The position numbers were made by a program, and so were the translations under genes. Of a DNA stretch of 15,142 nt, positions 7,128-14,499 are shown piece after piece. The stretch lies in contig JAOAFH010000013.1 in assembly GCA_026416355.1 (NCBI GenBank), positions 1 through 15,142 on the forward strand, given 5' to 3'. The first letter of the stretch is position 1, and each line of letters begins with the position of its first letter. The stretch comes from Clostridiales bacterium. GTDB taxonomy: Bacteria; Bacillota; Clostridia; Clostridiales; Caloramatoraceae. The notes beneath the pieces were generated by a model, which saw only the letters and a program-made list of their open reading frames with translations, did not search any database and had not been told where the DNA came from.

Positions 7128-7156
7128 TTGATGGTATTTTATTCACATTTTATTAA
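7128..7156 (+). promoter_or_regulatory. Possible promoter region of the efflux/two-component operon
   Basis: TTGATG (7128-7133) and TATTAA (7151-7156) are 17 bp apart. TTTTATT occurs twice, at 7137-7143 and 7148-7154, 11 bases apart, the spacing typical of direct repeats bound by OmpR/PhoB-type regulators such as the one encoded in this operon. The A/T bias makes chance likely. Confidence 0.25.
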
Positions 7157-7224
7157 TAATTCTGTCAACTTGTCTCCTTCTAAGTAAAATAAAATTATTT
7201 AAAAAGAGGACGGGAGGAGATAAA

Positions 7225-8388
7225 ATGAATAAAAAATTAAAAGTCTTATTGAGTGTTGTGGTAGCAATTATACTTTTAGGAGCAGGATACTTTATCTACT
7301 CAAAATACTTTAAAAAACAAACTGTAACATCAACTGAAAGATACATACCACAAATAGCATCTAAAAAGGATATATTAGTAACTATTAAAACAACAGGATT
7401 AGTTTTTGCAGGGACATCAAAGGATGTGGTTGCTAAAAACAGTGGAGAAGTAAAAAATCTTAATGTAAAAGTAAAGGATGTTGTAAAAAGTGGTCAAACT
7501 TTAATGACGGTATATAACGATCAAATAGATTCACAAATATCAAGTGCAGAAATAAATTTAGAAAAGCTGGAATTGCAGCTAAGCAGCGCAAAAAATGAAG
7601 ATGAAATAAAGATGATTAACCTGCAAATAAAAGATGCCAAAAATAACTTAACTAAACTTAAGCAACAAAAAAGTGACATGACATTAAAAGCTCCAATTGC
7701 AGGGGTTGTAACAGCAGTTGATGTAAGTAGTGGAGATAATATTCAATCTGGGAAAACAGTTGTTACAATAGTAGATCCAAAATCATTAAAAATTAAAGCA
7801 TCTATTGATGAATTAGATATATCAAAGGTTAATATTGGACAAAAGGTTAATATAAAAATAAATGCCCTTGAGGATAAAACATTTGAAGGAAAAATAGAAG
7901 AAATTTCTGATGTGGGAACAACACAAAACAATGTTACCACTTATGATGTAATAATTACAATTAACAATCCAGAGGGTATAAAGCTTGGTATGACTGCTAG
8001 TGTAGAAATAGAAGCACAAAGTAAAAAGGATGCCCTTGTAATACCAATTGAAGCCTTAACTGAAACAAATGGTAAGAAATATGTTTTAGTAGCAAATGAA
8101 ATGAATAATACACAAACAGCACAAGCAAATAGTGAAAAAACAAATACACAAAATAAAAGTTCACGAGTACAATTTGCACAAATGCAGGGAAATGGAAGAC
8201 TAGTAGAAGTTAAAACTGGACTTAGAAATGACAGCTATGTAGAAATTGTAGAAGGATTAAAAGAGGGAGATAGGGTCTTAGTAAAGGTTTCAACAAGTTC
8301 AACAACCAACACCTTAAGGAATAATACAATGAGAATGCCAGGTATGGAAGGACCAAGTGGCAACTTTAATAAAAACCCACAAAGATAG
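7225..8388 (+). CDS. MacA/YknX-type membrane fusion (adaptor) protein
   Basis: This 387-residue protein is the extracytoplasmic adaptor of an ABC export pump. It has an N-terminal membrane helix (about 6-27), a first lipoyl half (about 68-97), a coiled-coil hairpin (about 98-150), a second lipoyl half beginning LKAPIAGVVTAVDV (about 154-167), and a beta-barrel region with a C-terminal membrane-proximal domain ending near 350. A GGGAGGAG ribosome site precedes the ATG. The tail is rich in Asn, Met and Pro. Ten bases separate it from the ATPase gene. In Gram-positives such adaptors (YknX) work with YknY/YknZ-type ABC proteins, without TolC. The substrate, perhaps a peptide or macrolide-like compound, is inferred only from the family. 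Confidence 0.92.
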   Translation: MNKKLKVLLSVVVAIILLGAGYFIYSKYFKKQTVTSTERYIPQIASKKDILVTIKTTGLVFAGTSKDVVAKNSGEVKNLNVKVKDVVKSGQTLMTVYNDQIDSQISSAEINLEKLELQLSSAKNEDEIKMINLQIKDAKNNLTKLKQQKSDMTLKAPIAGVVTAVDVSSGDNIQSGKTVVTIVDPKSLKIKASIDELDISKVNIGQKVNIKINALEDKTFEGKIEEISDVGTTQNNVTTYDVIITINNPEGIKLGMTASVEIEAQSKKDALVIPIEALTETNGKKYVLVANEMNNTQTAQANSEKTNTQNKSSRVQFAQMQGNGRLVEVKTGLRNDSYVEIVEGLKEGDRVLVKVSTSSTTNTLRNNTMRMPGMEGPSGNFNKNPQR

Positions 8389-8398
8389 GGGTGATTAA

Positions 8399-9115
8399 AT
8401 GAATAAGGTAATTATAATGAAGAGTGTTTCTAAAGTATATGCAACAGGTAAAAATACTTATAGGGCATTAAATGGTGTTAATCTAGAGATTGATACAGGA
8501 GAGTTTGTGGCAATAGTAGGTCCTTCAGGTGCAGGAAAATCCACTATAATGAATATTATTGGTTGTTTAGATACATTATCTGAGGGTGAATATTATTTGG
8601 ATGGTACAAGTATAGGAAATATGAATGATAATCAATTGGCAGATATAAGAAACAGAAAAATAGGATTTATTTTTCAAAACTACAATCTTATAAACAAATT
8701 AAATATTCTAGAAAATGTTGAACTTCCACTGATATACATGGGGGTATCTCCTAAGGAAGCAAGGGAGAGAGCAATCGAAGCACTTAAAAAATTAGGCCTT
8801 GAAGGGCACCTAAAACATAAACCAACAGAGCTCTCGGGAGGACAAATGCAGAGGGTAGCAATTGCGAGGGCAATAGTTACAAAACCAGAAATTATTTTAG
8901 CAGATGAACCAACAGGAGCACTTGATACTAAAACAGGTGAAGAGGTATTAAATATTTTAAAGCAGCTCAATAAAGAAGGAAATACAATTATACTAATTAC
9001 ACATGACATGAATATAGCTAAAAATGCTAAAAGGATTGTAACAGTAAGGGATGGAGAAATTGTATCGGATTCTAAATTTGAAAAGTATGAGGAGGTGGGA
9101 GTGTGCGAAGCTTAA
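8399..9115 (+). CDS. ABC transporter ATP-binding protein (MacB/YknY/LolD type)
   Basis: A complete 238-residue ATPase. Walker A is GPSGAGKST (41-49), the Q-loop is FQNYNL (Gln93), the signature is LSGGQ (145-149), Walker B is IILADEP with the D-loop GALD, and the switch histidine is in LITHD (about 202). It powers the permease encoded next. Sequence type is that of the lipoprotein/macrolide exporter group that pairs with FtsX-like permeases. It overlaps the permease gene by 13 bases. Confidence 0.96.
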   Translation: MNKVIIMKSVSKVYATGKNTYRALNGVNLEIDTGEFVAIVGPSGAGKSTIMNIIGCLDTLSEGEYYLDGTSIGNMNDNQLADIRNRKIGFIFQNYNLINKLNILENVELPLIYMGVSPKEARERAIEALKKLGLEGHLKHKPTELSGGQMQRVAIARAIVTKPEIILADEPTGALDTKTGEEVLNILKQLNKEGNTIILITHDMNIAKNAKRIVTVRDGEIVSDSKFEKYEEVGVCEA

Positions 9116-10275
9116 CATTAATTAAAATGTCATTTTCATCTATTGCCTCCAATAAGCTTAGAACTTTTCTTACCATGCTAGGTATAATAATAGGAATTTC
9201 ATCGGTAATAACACTTGTTGCATTAGGTGAAGGAACAAAAAAACAAGTTCAAGAACAAATAGAAAGCCTTGGAACAAATTTGATAACAGTAAATATAACT
9301 TCAAGAAGAACAGCAGGTTTAAGTGATGAAGATATAGAGCTTATAAAAACTAAGCCTGGTATAAAAAATGTCGCTCCTCTTTTAAATCAAAGTGGTATAA
9401 TAGTTAAAAATGGTTCAAAAACATATACAACAAGTATTGAAGCATCAACACCTGAATACTTTGGAATAAGGAAATTAGAGGTTGAAAATGGTAGAATATT
9501 AGACAATAGCGATATAGAAGGAAGAGGAAATGTTGCAATAATTGGTCAGGATATTGTAAAAGAATTATATTCTCTTCAAAATCCAATAGGGCAAAAGGTT
9601 ACCATACAAGGTGTTGATTTTACAATAATAGGAGTTCTGAAATCCCAAGGAAGTTCGGTTGGTGGTTCGGGAGACGATAGAATAATAATTCCAATCTCAA
9701 CAGCTAAAAGGTTATTTAAAACCGATGAAGTAAGAAGTATATATATAGAAGGTAGTTCAAAGGATGATACGCAGCTTGCAAGGGGATATTTAGAACTTTA
9801 TTTTAATAGAAGATTTAAGGGAGATACTAGTCAATATAGAGTTTTTGACCAAACAAGTCTTCTTGAAACTGCAACTAAAACAACAGAATCCATGACTTTA
9901 ATGCTTATGGGGATTGCAGCAATATCACTTTTAGTTGGTGGTATCGGAATAATGAATATAATGCTTGTGGCAGTTGTTGAGAGAACAAGGGAAATAGGCA
10001 TAAGAAAGGCATTAGGTGCCAAGAGAAAAAATATTATGGCACAGTTTTTAATAGAGTCTGCAACTGTGAGCTTGATGGGTGGAAAATTAGGAGTTGCATT
10101 TGGATATTTACTTGCAAACTCTTTAAAAACTGTTTTGAGTATGTCAGTATATATTTCATTAAACGTAGTAGTATTTGCACTATTGTTTTCGATATTTGTA
10201 GGAGTATTCTTTGGAATATACCCAGCAAGCAGAGCCTCAAAACTAAACCCAATTGATGCACTACGTTATGAATAA
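9103..10275 (+). CDS. MacB/YknZ-type ABC permease with FtsX domain
   Basis: The 390-residue protein has one N-terminal membrane helix (about 20-42, TFLTMLGIIIGISSV), a large extracytoplasmic MacB-like domain (about 45-260), and three C-terminal helices forming the FtsX domain, with the conserved VVERTREIGIRKALGAKR loop between the first two. It ends in the typical PASRASKLNPIDALRYE. It starts at a GTG inside the ATPase gene, with GGAGGTGGGA just upstream. Unlike E. coli MacB the ATPase is a separate protein, as in Bacillus YknYZ. The pump is of the mechanotransmission type; its cargo cannot be read here. Confidence 0.95.
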   Translation: MRSLTLIKMSFSSIASNKLRTFLTMLGIIIGISSVITLVALGEGTKKQVQEQIESLGTNLITVNITSRRTAGLSDEDIELIKTKPGIKNVAPLLNQSGIIVKNGSKTYTTSIEASTPEYFGIRKLEVENGRILDNSDIEGRGNVAIIGQDIVKELYSLQNPIGQKVTIQGVDFTIIGVLKSQGSSVGGSGDDRIIIPISTAKRLFKTDEVRSIYIEGSSKDDTQLARGYLELYFNRRFKGDTSQYRVFDQTSLLETATKTTESMTLMLMGIAAISLLVGGIGIMNIMLVAVVERTREIGIRKALGAKRKNIMAQFLIESATVSLMGGKLGVAFGYLLANSLKTVLSMSVYISLNVVVFALLFSIFVGVFFGIYPASRASKLNPIDALRYE

Positions 10276-10289
10276 AAAGAGGTGAGAAT

Positions 10290-10973
10290 GTGAAGGAAAC
10301 TATATTAGTTGTAGATGACGAAGAAAGAATAAGAAATTTAATTACAGCATATTTAAAAACACAAGAGTATAATGTCCTCGAGGCGCAAAATGGCCTCGAG
10401 GCTATTGATATTTTAAAAAGGGAAAATGTACATTTAATAATTCTAGATGTAATGATGCCTGTATTAGATGGATGGCAGACTTTAATTGAGATAAGAAAAT
10501 TTTCTAATCTTCCTGTTATAATGCTTACTGCAAAATCTGAGGACGATGATAAATTATTAGGGTTCTCATTAGGTGTAGATGTGTATTTAACTAAACCACT
10601 TAGCCCAAAGGTTGTTTTAGCTAGTGTTTCTGCTATAATTAAAAGAGTATATCATGTTAAAAATGAGGTTTCATTAGATATTGTGGATGGACTCAGAATT
10701 GATGAAAAGGCATATTCTGCTTATATAGACAATCAAGAGATTATTTTATCTCCAAAGGAATTTGAACTACTTTTATATTTGTATAAAAATAGAGGAATTA
10801 TACTAACTAGAGAAAAGATTTTAGACAAGGTATGGGGAATTGATAATGAAGTTGATTTAAGGACAGTAGATACCCATATTAGAAGGATTAGAGATAAGCT
10901 AAAAGACAGAGCATATTTAATAACTACCATAAGAGGAGTTGGATATAAATTTGAAGATAAAAATGAAAAATAG
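10290..10973 (+). CDS. OmpR/PhoB-family response regulator
   Basis: 227 residues. The receiver domain (1-115) has acidic Asp9/Asp10, phospho-acceptor Asp53 in ILDVMMP, Thr80 and Lys102. The C-terminal winged-helix DNA-binding domain (about 130-225) has RTVDTHIRRIRDKL and ends in TTIRGVGYKFE. It begins at a GTG after AAAGAGGTGAG, 14 bases past the permease stop, and overlaps the kinase gene by 11 bases. The regulator most likely controls the pump genes upstream. Two copies of the palindrome CCTCGAGG lie in the coding region (about 10376-10399). Confidence 0.96.
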   Translation: MKETILVVDDEERIRNLITAYLKTQEYNVLEAQNGLEAIDILKRENVHLIILDVMMPVLDGWQTLIEIRKFSNLPVIMLTAKSEDDDKLLGFSLGVDVYLTKPLSPKVVLASVSAIIKRVYHVKNEVSLDIVDGLRIDEKAYSAYIDNQEIILSPKEFELLLYLYKNRGIILTREKILDKVWGIDNEVDLRTVDTHIRRIRDKLKDRAYLITTIRGVGYKFEDKNEK

Positions 10974-12456
10974 CATTGTAAAAAAATTATTTATTGTAAA
11001 TACAGTTGTATTTGTTAGCTTAATAATAGTATCTCTGTTTTTCCAACAGGTTTTATTTGAAAAGTTTTATATTCATAAAAGAAAAAATGAGTCGTTTAAT
11101 ATTGCAAAAAACTTTGTTAATGTGTATAGGGCAAATGGAGATCTGAAGGAAGCTTTTGAGAAGTCTGTTGAAGACGAAAAGGCATTTGGATATCGTTTTT
11201 TGGTGTTAGATAAATATGGTGATGTAAAATATGTAATCAATCCTGCCATAGATAGGGCAGCAAAGGAAAATATAAAGATACTAGGTGAAATTTTGTTTAG
11301 AATTAAGACGGATAATCTACTGAGCCTAGTACAAGATAACACATATAAAACTGTAGTATATTATGAAAAAAGAATGCCAACAAGTAGCATTATAACTATA
11401 TATAATTACAAAGAGAAGGATGAGTATATTGTTTGTGTAACTTCACTTCAGCCAATTAATGAAGCAACTAAAGTAATAAAGGAATTCTATTTATATTTCT
11501 TTGTTGCAGGAGTTATTATTACTATAATTTTATCTTTGGTTTATTCTAAAAATATTTCAAAACCAATATTAGAGATAAAGGATACAGCAGATAGAATTGC
11601 AAATCTTGATTTTAGTAAAAATGTTGAAGTGAAAACAGATGACGAACTTGGTATGCTTGCAAAGGCTATAAATACTATGTCCTTTAATTTACAATCTACA
11701 TTAAATTCACTTAAAGAGGCCAACAAAAAATTAGAGGAGGACATAGAAAAGGAAAGAAAACTTGAAAAAATGCGAAAGGATTTTATAGCAACGACATCAC
11801 ACGAATTAAAAACTCCAATTAGTTTAATACAAGGATATTTAGAGGCATTTAAAGATGATATATTTCCAAAGGAAGATAAGGATTATTATATTGATATTTT
11901 GCTTGATGAAACTAAAAAGATGAGCAATTTAGTTAATGATATGCTAGATTTATCGCAGCTAGAGTCTGGGAAATATACGCTTCAAATAGAGCAGTTTGAT
12001 TTGTCTATGCTTATAGAGAAGGTTGTTAATAAATTTAAAGCAAACATTAATGAAAAAAATATTGATTTAGAATTAAATCTCTCAGAAGTATTAGTAGAAG
12101 CTGATTTTAATAGAATTGAACAGGTAATAAGTAACTTTTTAACTAATGCAATTAGACATACCGATGGCAAAATAAAAATAAATTTATTAAAAGAATTTGG
12201 TTATGCAAAGCTTGAGGTAATCAATTCAGGAAATAGAATACCAGATGAAGAAATAGAAAATATATGGAGTAAATTTTATAAAATAGATAAATCGGGTAAT
12301 AAAAAATATGGCGGTACAGGATTAGGGTTAAGTATAGTCAAAAATATTATAGATTTACATGGTGGAGAAGTAGGAGTATATAATTTAGAAGAAGGTGTGT
12401 GTTTTTACTTTAAATTACCATTTAGTAATGTTGTTGATAAAAGAGTAGAATTATAA
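10963..12456 (+). CDS. Membrane sensor histidine kinase
   Basis: 497 residues from the ATG at 10963. Order of parts: membrane helix (about 8-29), extracytoplasmic sensor region (about 30-165), second helix (about 167-190), HAMP linker, HisKA domain with SHELKTP (phospho-acceptor His280), and an ATPase domain with N-box NFLTNAIRHT and the GTGLGLSIV lid near 451. An upstream TTG at 10939 is in frame, but it directly touches the AGAGGAG sequence and would add only eight residues; the ATG overlapping the regulator stop is more likely. It forms a pair with the preceding OmpR-type regulator. The sensed signal is unknown, but its placement after an export pump suggests envelope damage or the pump substrate. 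Confidence 0.94.
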   Translation: MKNSIVKKLFIVNTVVFVSLIIVSLFFQQVLFEKFYIHKRKNESFNIAKNFVNVYRANGDLKEAFEKSVEDEKAFGYRFLVLDKYGDVKYVINPAIDRAAKENIKILGEILFRIKTDNLLSLVQDNTYKTVVYYEKRMPTSSIITIYNYKEKDEYIVCVTSLQPINEATKVIKEFYLYFFVAGVIITIILSLVYSKNISKPILEIKDTADRIANLDFSKNVEVKTDDELGMLAKAINTMSFNLQSTLNSLKEANKKLEEDIEKERKLEKMRKDFIATTSHELKTPISLIQGYLEAFKDDIFPKEDKDYYIDILLDETKKMSNLVNDMLDLSQLESGKYTLQIEQFDLSMLIEKVVNKFKANINEKNIDLELNLSEVLVEADFNRIEQVISNFLTNAIRHTDGKIKINLLKEFGYAKLEVINSGNRIPDEEIENIWSKFYKIDKSGNKKYGGTGLGLSIVKNIIDLHGGEVGVYNLEEGVCFYFKLPFSNVVDKRVEL

Positions 12457-12490
12457 TAAAATTTATATAGGGACATATGGAGGTGAAATA

Positions 12491-12952
12491 ATGGAGAATG
12501 TATTAAACTTGATTTTAAATAAATTAGATAACATTGATAAACGCTTAGATAATATTGAAGCTAGAATGGATAACTTTGATAGTAGGATGGACAGATTCGA
12601 ATCAAGAATGGATAACTTTGAAAGTAGGATGGACAGATTCGAATTAAGAATGGATAATTTCGAAGGTAGAATGGATAGATTTGAAGTTAGAATAGATAGT
12701 ATTGAAAATAGGGTAGGTAATATAGATACGGAAATAAAATCTATAAAGTCAGATGTTAAAGAAATTAAACTGAGTCAGGATAGAATAGAGGCTAGATTAG
12801 AAGACTTAGATACAAAAAATGCAAAAAATCATATAGCTTTAATGAGCATGTTGAAATCAACAAATAAAGATGTAAAATTTGTTAAACATAAGTTATACCA
12901 AACTGAAGAGGATGTTTTTGATATAAAAGATTATTTAAAAATAGTAAAATAA
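12491..12952 (+). CDS. Repetitive coiled-coil protein, unknown function (153 aa)
   Basis: The protein lacks a signal peptide and a membrane segment and is almost entirely a predicted coiled coil. Residues about 18-80 are built from seven-residue units of the form R-M-D-x-F-E-x, paired into 14-residue repeats. The rest (IKSIKSDVKEIKLSQDRIEARLEDL and after) is also heptad-like but not repeated. The DNA under the repeats is nearly identical from copy to copy. A GGAGGTG site (12480-12486) precedes the ATG, 34 bases after the kinase stop, and a terminator follows, so it is the last gene of the pump/two-component operon. Similar low-complexity coiled-coil proteins occur in Clostridia without known roles. 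Confidence 0.85.
   Translation: MENVLNLILNKLDNIDKRLDNIEARMDNFDSRMDRFESRMDNFESRMDRFELRMDNFEGRMDRFEVRIDSIENRVGNIDTEIKSIKSDVKEIKLSQDRIEARLEDLDTKNAKNHIALMSMLKSTNKDVKFVKHKLYQTEEDVFDIKDYLKIVK
12563..12730 (+). repeat. 42-bp in-frame tandem repeats (about 3 full plus 1 partial copy)
   Basis: Copies start at 12563, 12605, 12647 and (diverged) 12689. The first two differ at very few positions; the third is more diverged. Each 42-bp unit is itself two related 21-bp halves, and a further half-unit precedes at 12542-12562. Copy number could vary between strains without shifting frame. Confidence 0.9.
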
Positions 12953-12985
12953 AAAAAGACCACCGAAAAATCGGTGGTCTTTTTG
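12953..12985. terminator. Strong bidirectional terminator
   Basis: A 14-bp stem (12953-12966 with 12971-12984, loop AAAA) has A and T runs on both sides. It ends the pump operon on plus and can end the FmdB-type gene on minus. Confidence 0.92.
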
Positions 12986-12991
12986 AGTAAT

Positions 12992-13014
12992 GAATTTGGC
13001 CACCGGCCAAATTC
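12992..13014 (-). promoter_or_regulatory. Perfect hairpin with GGU loop, candidate SECIS element
   Basis: On minus, 10 perfect pairs (13014-13005 with 13001-12992) close a three-base GGU loop. No U run follows directly, and a separate strong terminator lies just beyond, so a terminator role is unlikely. The loop begins 21 bases after the in-frame UGA of the FmdB-type gene, within the spacing known for bacterial SECIS elements, which carry G in the apical loop (GGU in E. coli fdhF). Confidence 0.5.
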
Positions 13015-13205
13015 TAACATCCTGCTCAAGAGAAACCACTTGATGGAGCAGAAGCAGAGGACGAACCTCCCACTTTAATTGATGATACTTTTCTTTTCAC
13101 TATACTACTTTTACATTTTGGACATTGTACCTTTTCATCAGAACTTCTAACCAATTCTTCAAATTCATGTTCACAAATTTCACATTTATAACTAAATAGT
13201 GGCAT
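13014..13205 (-). CDS. FmdB-type small zinc-ribbon protein, possible selenoprotein
   Basis: From ATG at 13205-13203 the minus strand encodes 59 residues before a TGA (13028-13026). The product starts MPLFSYKCEICEHEFEELV, has Cys pairs CEIC (8-11) and CPKC (28-31), and then a Ser/Gly/Ala-rich tail (GGSSSASAPSSGFS). This is the layout of the FmdB-type zinc-ribbon family (possible regulators or metal-binding proteins, function poorly known). The frame continues past TGA as Ala-Gly-Cys-TAG (stop 13016-13014). Many family members end in Cys-rich tails, so TGA may encode selenocysteine, giving a 63-residue protein ending in Sec-Ala-Gly-Cys, a UxxC redox-type motif; a SECIS-like hairpin follows. If TGA is a plain stop, the gene ends at 13026. 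The ribosome site GGAGGTG (plus 13213-13219) and a good promoter upstream make the gene itself secure. Confidence 0.85.
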
Positions 13206-13242
13206 ATTATTACACCTCCTTCGATACCCCTCTATGGTATAT

Positions 13243-13270
13243 ATTATATTAAATAATTTATTATTTTCAA
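13243..13270 (-). promoter_or_regulatory. Sigma-A promoter of the FmdB-type gene
   Basis: On minus, TTGAAA (plus 13265-13270) and TATAAT (plus 13243-13248) are spaced 16 bp apart. Transcription would start near 13236, with a leader of about 30 nt. Confidence 0.65.
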
Positions 13271-13307
13271 TATTTAATTTCGGAAAATAATTTTCTACAA
13301 AAAACTA

Positions 13308-13336
13308 TTGTCAAACTAAAAAGTATATGATAATAT
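13308..13336 (+). promoter_or_regulatory. Probable promoter of the rubrerythrin gene
   Basis: TTGTCA (13308-13313) and TAATAT (13331-13336) are 17 bp apart; an overlapping TATAAT is at 13334-13339. I see no good PerR box (TTATAATNATTATAA) here. Confidence 0.4.
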
Positions 13337-13389
13337 AATAAATGTGAAGAGAAAATAAAAATATTTTATATAAGGGGAGGAAAATAATT

Positions 13390-13938
13390 ATGAAGAAGTA
13401 TGTTTGTTCAATCTGTGGTTATATTCATGAAGGAATGGAGGTTCCAGACAAGTGTCCTCAATGTAATGCACCAAAGGAAAAGTTTTTGGTAAAGGAAGAA
13501 GGTCAACTTGTATGGGCTGATGAACATAGAGTAGGTGTTGCACAAGGTGTTGATCCAGAAAAAATTGAAGGACTTAGAATGAATTTTATGGGAGAATGTA
13601 CAGAGGTTGGAATGTATTTAGCTATGAGCCGCCAAGCAGATAGAGAAGGATATCCAGAAGTTGCTGAAGCATATAAGAGAATTGCTTTTGAAGAAGCAGA
13701 ACATGCTGCTAAGTTTGCAGAACTTTTAGGTGAAGTTGTAACAAACAGCACAAAGAAGAATCTAGAACTAAGAGTAGAAGCAGAATATGGAGCATGTGAT
13801 GGAAAACTAAAACTTGCTAAGAGAGCAAAGGAATTAAATCTTGATGCTATACATGACACAGTTCATGAAATGTGTAAAGACGAAGCAAGACACGGTATGG
13901 CATTTAAGGGACTATTAGAAAGATACTTTAATAAGTAA
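13390..13938 (+). CDS. Reverse rubrerythrin (N-terminal rubredoxin, C-terminal diiron domain)
   Basis: 182 residues. The rubredoxin-type iron site comes first (Cys6, Cys9, Cys22, Cys25), followed by a four-helix ferritin-like diiron domain (about 55-180) with likely ligands Glu69, Glu102, His105, Glu132, Glu165 and His168 (ExxH motifs in EEAEH and DEARH). This domain order is opposite to classical rubrerythrin and matches the reverse rubrerythrins of Clostridium acetobutylicum, which reduce hydrogen peroxide and help remove oxygen using NADH through electron-transfer partners. A GGGGAGG site precedes the ATG. It is a single-gene unit with its own promoter and terminator, and its codon use looks like that of a highly expressed gene. 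Confidence 0.95.
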   Translation: MKKYVCSICGYIHEGMEVPDKCPQCNAPKEKFLVKEEGQLVWADEHRVGVAQGVDPEKIEGLRMNFMGECTEVGMYLAMSRQADREGYPEVAEAYKRIAFEEAEHAAKFAELLGEVVTNSTKKNLELRVEAEYGACDGKLKLAKRAKELNLDAIHDTVHEMCKDEARHGMAFKGLLERYFNK

Positions 13939-13940
13939 AA

Positions 13941-13980
13941 TTAAAAGTCCGGTCAATCACCGGACTTTTAATTTTTTTTG
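13941..13980 (+). terminator. Rho-independent terminator after rubrerythrin
   Basis: A 13-bp stem (13941-13953 with 13959-13971, loop CAATC) is followed by a T8 run. Confidence 0.93.
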
Positions 13981-14037
13981 TTTTCTTTGAATAAATTATA
14001 AAAATTTGGATAACTTAATTGAGGAGGGGTGATAAGC

Positions 14038-14103
14038 ATGGCAAAGAAAGAAGAAAAGAAACAAAAGAAAAACAGAAAAAAAGATATGCCAGAAGAAGAA
14101 TAA
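14038..14103 (+). CDS. 21-aa Lys/Glu-rich microprotein (candidate)
   Basis: The frame reads MAKKEEKKQKKNRKKDMPEE plus a final Glu: eight Lys, six Glu, one Arg, no hydrophobic core. It is far below usual gene-calling size. The start has one of the strongest ribosome sites in the window (AGGAGGGGTGA, 14022-14032), and a terminator hairpin begins within the stop codon, so the transcript seems built for this small frame. Function unknown; a basic disordered peptide could bind RNA, the ribosome or acidic proteins. I know no family for it. Confidence 0.6.
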   Translation: MAKKEEKKQKKNRKKDMPEEE

Positions 14104-14143
14104 TAATGTGTCCCAAAGAGGGGACACATTATTTGTTTTTTTG
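14103..14143 (+). terminator. Rho-independent terminator after the microprotein
   Basis: A 12-bp stem (14103-14114 with 14121-14132, loop AAAGAG) is followed by TTGTTTTTTTG. Confidence 0.9.
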
Positions 14144-14170
14144 TATAATTAATTTGAAGGGGGTTGTATT

Positions 14171-14428
14171 ATGTTTTTTATTTATTATCTAATAATGATA
14201 AACTTGTTAGGTCTTATATTAGTTTTAAATGATAAACAAAGGGCTATTAAAAATAAGTGGAGAATAAAAGAGAGTACTCTTTTAATAGTAGCTATACTAG
14301 GTGGAAGCATAGGTGTTCAATTTGGAATGAACTTTTTTCACCATAAAACAAGAAAATTTAAATTTAAATATGGTGTTCCTTTGGTTATTGTACTTCAACT
14401 ACTTTTATTATATTTCTTTCTAAAATAA
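14171..14428 (+). CDS. DUF1294-family small membrane protein
   Basis: 85 residues with three likely hydrophobic segments (about 2-19, 36-56, 67-84). The family signature is clear: DKQRAIKNKWRIKE, then ILGGSIGVQFGM and FFHHKTRKFKFKYG. DUF1294 proteins are small inner-membrane proteins with no settled function, sometimes fused to cold-shock domains in other bacteria. An AAGGGGG site precedes the ATG, and TGTATAAT (14142-14149) may serve as -10. Confidence 0.88.
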   Translation: MFFIYYLIMINLLGLILVLNDKQRAIKNKWRIKESTLLIVAILGGSIGVQFGMNFFHHKTRKFKFKYGVPLVIVLQLLLLYFFLK

Positions 14429-14499
14429 TATTTTTATCTTGCTATTATAGGTCTATAAATATAAAATAGTAGAGAAATAAAAAAACTGGAGGTAATATC

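Noticed and set aside
10376..10399. Two CCTCGAGG palindromes 10 bases apart in the response-regulator gene
   Set aside because: They encode conserved receiver-domain residues; most likely codon coincidence rather than an operator.
12563..12730. Tandem repeats as a possible CRISPR array
   Set aside because: Repeats are contiguous with no unique spacers and are in frame within a coding gene.
12992..13014. Hairpin read as a terminator for the pump operon or the FmdB-type gene
   Set aside because: No U run on either side, and a perfect bidirectional terminator sits next to it at 12953-12985; kept as a SECIS candidate.
13503..13859. 118-codon minus-strand frame inside the rubrerythrin gene
   Set aside because: Ser/Ala-rich antisense shadow of a well-supported gene.
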